Shown one piece after another: positions 6,357-7,680 of a DNA stretch of 7,680 bases (the first letter of the stretch is position 1; every line of letters begins with the position of its first letter). Source of the stretch: Bacillota bacterium (GTDB lineage Bacteria > Bacillota > Clostridia > Lachnospirales > Lachnospiraceae); contig JAEZTJ010000003.1 in the NCBI GenBank assembly GCA_023421505.1, positions 1-7,680 of the forward strand, in the 5' to 3' direction. A program made the position numbers and the translations under genes. The notes beneath the pieces were generated by a model. It saw only the letters and a program-made list of their open reading frames with translations. It made no database searches and was not told the DNA's origin.

Positions 6357-6465
6357 GGGAGGAGAAATCCTCTTTAACATTATTTATTATATTAGAAGGA
6401 GCAATCTTTCTAAAAAACAAGGGAGGAGAAATCCTCCTAAAAAACAAGGGAGGAGAAATCCTCCT
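6357..6465 (+). promoter_or_regulatory. Array of four GNRA-tetraloop hairpins with SD/anti-SD arms before ilvC
   Basis: Four hairpins follow one another. H1 has GAGGA 6359-6363, loop GAAA, TCCTC 6368-6372, plus two GU pairs outside. H2 has a 9-bp stem 6392-6400 with 6405-6413 and loop GCAA. H3 has GGAGGA 6422-6427, loop GAAA, TCCTCC 6432-6437. H4 has GGAGGA 6449-6454, loop GAAA, TCCTCC 6459-6464. All four loops fit GNRA. The 5' arms of H1, H3 and H4 are strong Shine-Dalgarno sequences and the 3' arms are anti-SD. No start codon follows H1-H4 at a useful distance, so they are not ordinary RBSs. The array lies in the leader of ilvC and probably affects ilvC translation or mRNA stability. The function is inference. 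Confidence 0.7.
6411..6464 (+). repeat. Perfect 27-bp tandem duplication (two copies plus a diverged third)
   Basis: Bases 6411-6437 and 6438-6464 are identical 27-bp units beginning TAAAAAACAAG and ending in the GGAGGA-GAAA-TCCTCC hairpin. The next bases, TATAAAACAAGGAGGA (6465-6480), look like the start of a third unit cut off after its SD, which is the real ilvC ribosome binding site. The identity suggests recent slippage duplication. Confidence 0.9.
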
Positions 6466-6472
6466 ATAAAAC

Positions 6473-6480
6473 AAGGAGGA
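6473..6480 (+). promoter_or_regulatory. ilvC ribosome binding site, complementary to the upstream hairpin arm
   Basis: AAGGAGGA lies 8 nt before the ilvC ATG at 6489 and is a near-perfect Shine-Dalgarno. Its GGAGGA (6475-6480) is exactly complementary to TCCTCC at 6459-6464, with a 10-nt loop between. It can therefore be hidden if that arm is not engaged in its own hairpin H4. Confidence 0.85.
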
Positions 6481-6488
6481 TTATTAAG

Positions 6489-7499
6489 ATGGCAAAGATT
6501 TATTATCAACAAGATTGTAACCTTTCACTGTTAGAGGGAAAAACAATTGCGGTTATTGGCTACGGCAGCCAGGGACATGCACACGCACTTAATGCAAAGG
6601 AATCAGGTGCACATGTTATCATTGGTCTTTATGAAGGAAGTAAATCCTGGGCAAAAGCTGAAGCAGCAGGATTTGAGGTATATACAGCTGCTGAGGCTGC
6701 TAAGAAAGCAGATATCATAATGATTCTTATTAATGATGAGAAGCAGGCTAAGATGTACAACGAATCAATCGCTCCTAACTTAGAGCCAGGTAATGCAATA
6801 ATGTTCGCTCATGGCTTCAGTATCCATTTTGGTCAGATCATTCCTCCTGCAGATGTTGATGTATTAATGATAGCTCCTAAGGGACCTGGTCATACAGTTA
6901 GAAGCCAGTATCAAGAAGGTCGTGGTGTTCCATGTCTTATCGCTGTTCATCAGGATGCAACCGGTAAGGCTCATGATATTGGTCTGGCATATGCATTAGC
7001 TATCGGTGGTGCAAGAGCAGGAGTTCTTCAGACCTCCTTTAGAGAAGAGACAGAGACCGACCTCTTTGGTGAGCAGGCAGTACTTTGTGGTGGTGTAACA
7101 GCTCTTATGAAGGCTGGTTTTGAAACCTTAGTAGAAGCTGGCTACGAGCCTGAAAGTGCATATTTTGAATGTATCCATGAGATGAAGTTAATTGTTGACT
7201 TAATCAATGAGAGCGGTTTTGCCGGAATGAGATACTCCATATCCAATACGGCTGAATACGGTGATTATATTACAGGTTCAAAGATTATTACTGCTGAGAC
7301 TAAGAAGACAATGAAGCAGATTTTAACTGATATCCAGAATGGAACCTTCGCACGTAACTGGTTACTTGAGAATCAGGTTGGATGTCCTAACTTTAATGCA
7401 ACGAGAAGAATTGAAGCACAACATGAATTAGAGAAGGTTGGTGCAGAACTTCGTAAGATGATGAGCTGGACCAATAAGCCTAAGTTAATTAATAACTAG
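6489..7499 (+). CDS. ilvC: Ketol-acid reductoisomerase, class I
   Basis: This 336-residue cytoplasmic enzyme converts acetolactate or acetohydroxybutyrate to the dihydroxy acid by Mg2+-dependent alkyl migration and NAD(P)H reduction, the second shared step of valine, leucine and isoleucine synthesis. The N-terminal Rossmann domain carries GYGSQGHAHALN (24-35). The cofactor loop is GLYEGSKSW (46-54), and the catalytic-region motif AHGFSIHFGQI (107-117) follows. The C-terminal knotted domain provides the metal and substrate ligands at D191, E195 (DLFGEQ), E227, E231 (ECIHEM) and S252 (SISNTAEYG). The length fits the short class I form. A strong RBS lies 8 nt upstream. It is downstream of ilvN in the same operon and is followed by an intrinsic terminator. 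The usual Arg of the cofactor loop is Tyr48, followed by Glu49, so NADPH preference may be altered. Confidence 0.98.
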   Translation: MAKIYYQQDCNLSLLEGKTIAVIGYGSQGHAHALNAKESGAHVIIGLYEGSKSWAKAEAAGFEVYTAAEAAKKADIIMILINDEKQAKMYNESIAPNLEPGNAIMFAHGFSIHFGQIIPPADVDVLMIAPKGPGHTVRSQYQEGRGVPCLIAVHQDATGKAHDIGLAYALAIGGARAGVLQTSFREETETDLFGEQAVLCGGVTALMKAGFETLVEAGYEPESAYFECIHEMKLIVDLINESGFAGMRYSISNTAEYGDYITGSKIITAETKKTMKQILTDIQNGTFARNWLLENQVGCPNFNATRRIEAQHELEKVGAELRKMMSWTNKPKLINN

Positions 7500-7521
7500 A
7501 CGATATAGAGTAAATAATAAG

Positions 7522-7550
7522 AAAAACCCATCAATGCTGATGGGTTTTTT
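7522..7550 (+). terminator. Strong intrinsic terminator of the ilvN-ilvC operon
   Basis: AAAAACCCATCA (7522-7533) and TGATGGGTTTTT (7538-7549) form a perfect 12-bp stem with loop ATGC, ending in a run of six T. The A-tract on the left would let it work in the opposite direction as well. It lies 23 nt after the ilvC stop. A group II intron begins 7 nt after its T-run. Confidence 0.95.
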
Positions 7551-7556
7551 CTTCAA

Positions 7557-7680
7557 GTGCGCCCGGCGAGCGCACGTTTCAACGGGTGTAAGTCCCGAGT
7601 CCACCCGGTAGTGGGAAGGACATAGCCAATGGCAAGGGTGTCGTGGGTGACCGCGAATCTGAAGGAAGCCGGATGGCAAA
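7557..7680 (+). mobile_element. 5' end of a group II intron (probably class IIC), truncated by the window
   Basis: The segment starts with the conserved group II 5' end GTGCGCCCGG at 7557 and continues through domain I. Conserved stretches are GGGTGTAAGTCCCGAG (7584-7599), GCAAGGGTGTC (7632-7642), GAATCTGAAGGAAGC (7655-7669) and GGATGGCAAA (7671-7680). From memory these closely follow the start of the Oceanobacillus iheyensis class IIC intron. Class C introns typically insert just behind intrinsic terminators, and this one lies directly after the ilvC terminator, which agrees. Domains II-VI and any reverse transcriptase/maturase gene would lie beyond the window. Whether it is full length or active cannot be seen. 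Confidence 0.88.

Noticed and set aside
6349..6534. TTG-started ORF with a repeated KKQGRRNPP peptide over the ilvC leader
   Set aside because: It has no RBS and runs 46 nt into ilvC. Its peptide repeat simply reflects the 27-bp duplication being a multiple of three. The early Ile/Leu-rich part (EILFNIIYYI) is tempting as a leader peptide but has no initiation signal.
7485..7679. Minus-strand ORF over the right end
   Set aside because: It is antisense to the ilvC terminator and the group II intron RNA, has no RBS, and is explained by those features.

Overview
The window is AT-rich, with strong AGGAGG-type ribosome binding sites, short intergenic gaps and all genes on the + strand. This composition and the protein families suggest a low-GC Firmicute of the class Clostridia, probably Lachnospiraceae-like. 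That placement is inferred from style and families, not from a marker gene.

Region 1 (1-3254) is a small regulatory/membrane module. A promoter whose -35 lies in a 17-bp perfect inverted repeat drives a DUF2975 membrane protein, a 75-residue Cro/XRE-type HTH protein (a YoaS/YozG-like pair) and an unrecognised single-pass membrane protein that probably starts at a non-AUG codon. A short decayed ORF follows, then a large DUF4173/DUF4153-type polytopic membrane protein. Region 2 (3255-3652) is about 400 bp without a gene. It holds an extended -10 promoter and a 124-nt element closed by a 16-bp perfect inverted repeat with a second long hairpin inside.

Region 3 (3653-5567) is a two-gene operon of family 2 glycosyltransferases of rhamnosyltransferase type, likely for cell-wall or capsular polysaccharide. 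Region 4 (5568-7550) is a branched-chain amino acid operon. It has a near-consensus promoter, a leader hairpin with a T-tract, ilvN (acetolactate synthase regulatory subunit), a hairpin-filled spacer, ilvC (ketol-acid reductoisomerase) and a strong terminator. No ilvB is present next to ilvN. Region 5 (7557-7680) is the 5' end of a group II intron, probably class C, sitting directly behind the ilvC terminator and running out of the window.

The most unusual element is the ilvN-ilvC spacer. It carries four successive GNRA-tetraloop hairpins. Two lie in a perfect 27-bp tandem duplication whose arms are Shine-Dalgarno (GGAGGA) and anti-Shine-Dalgarno (TCCTCC) sequences. The last TCCTCC arm is perfectly complementary to the real ilvC ribosome binding site a few bases downstream, so a mutually exclusive fold that hides the RBS is possible.
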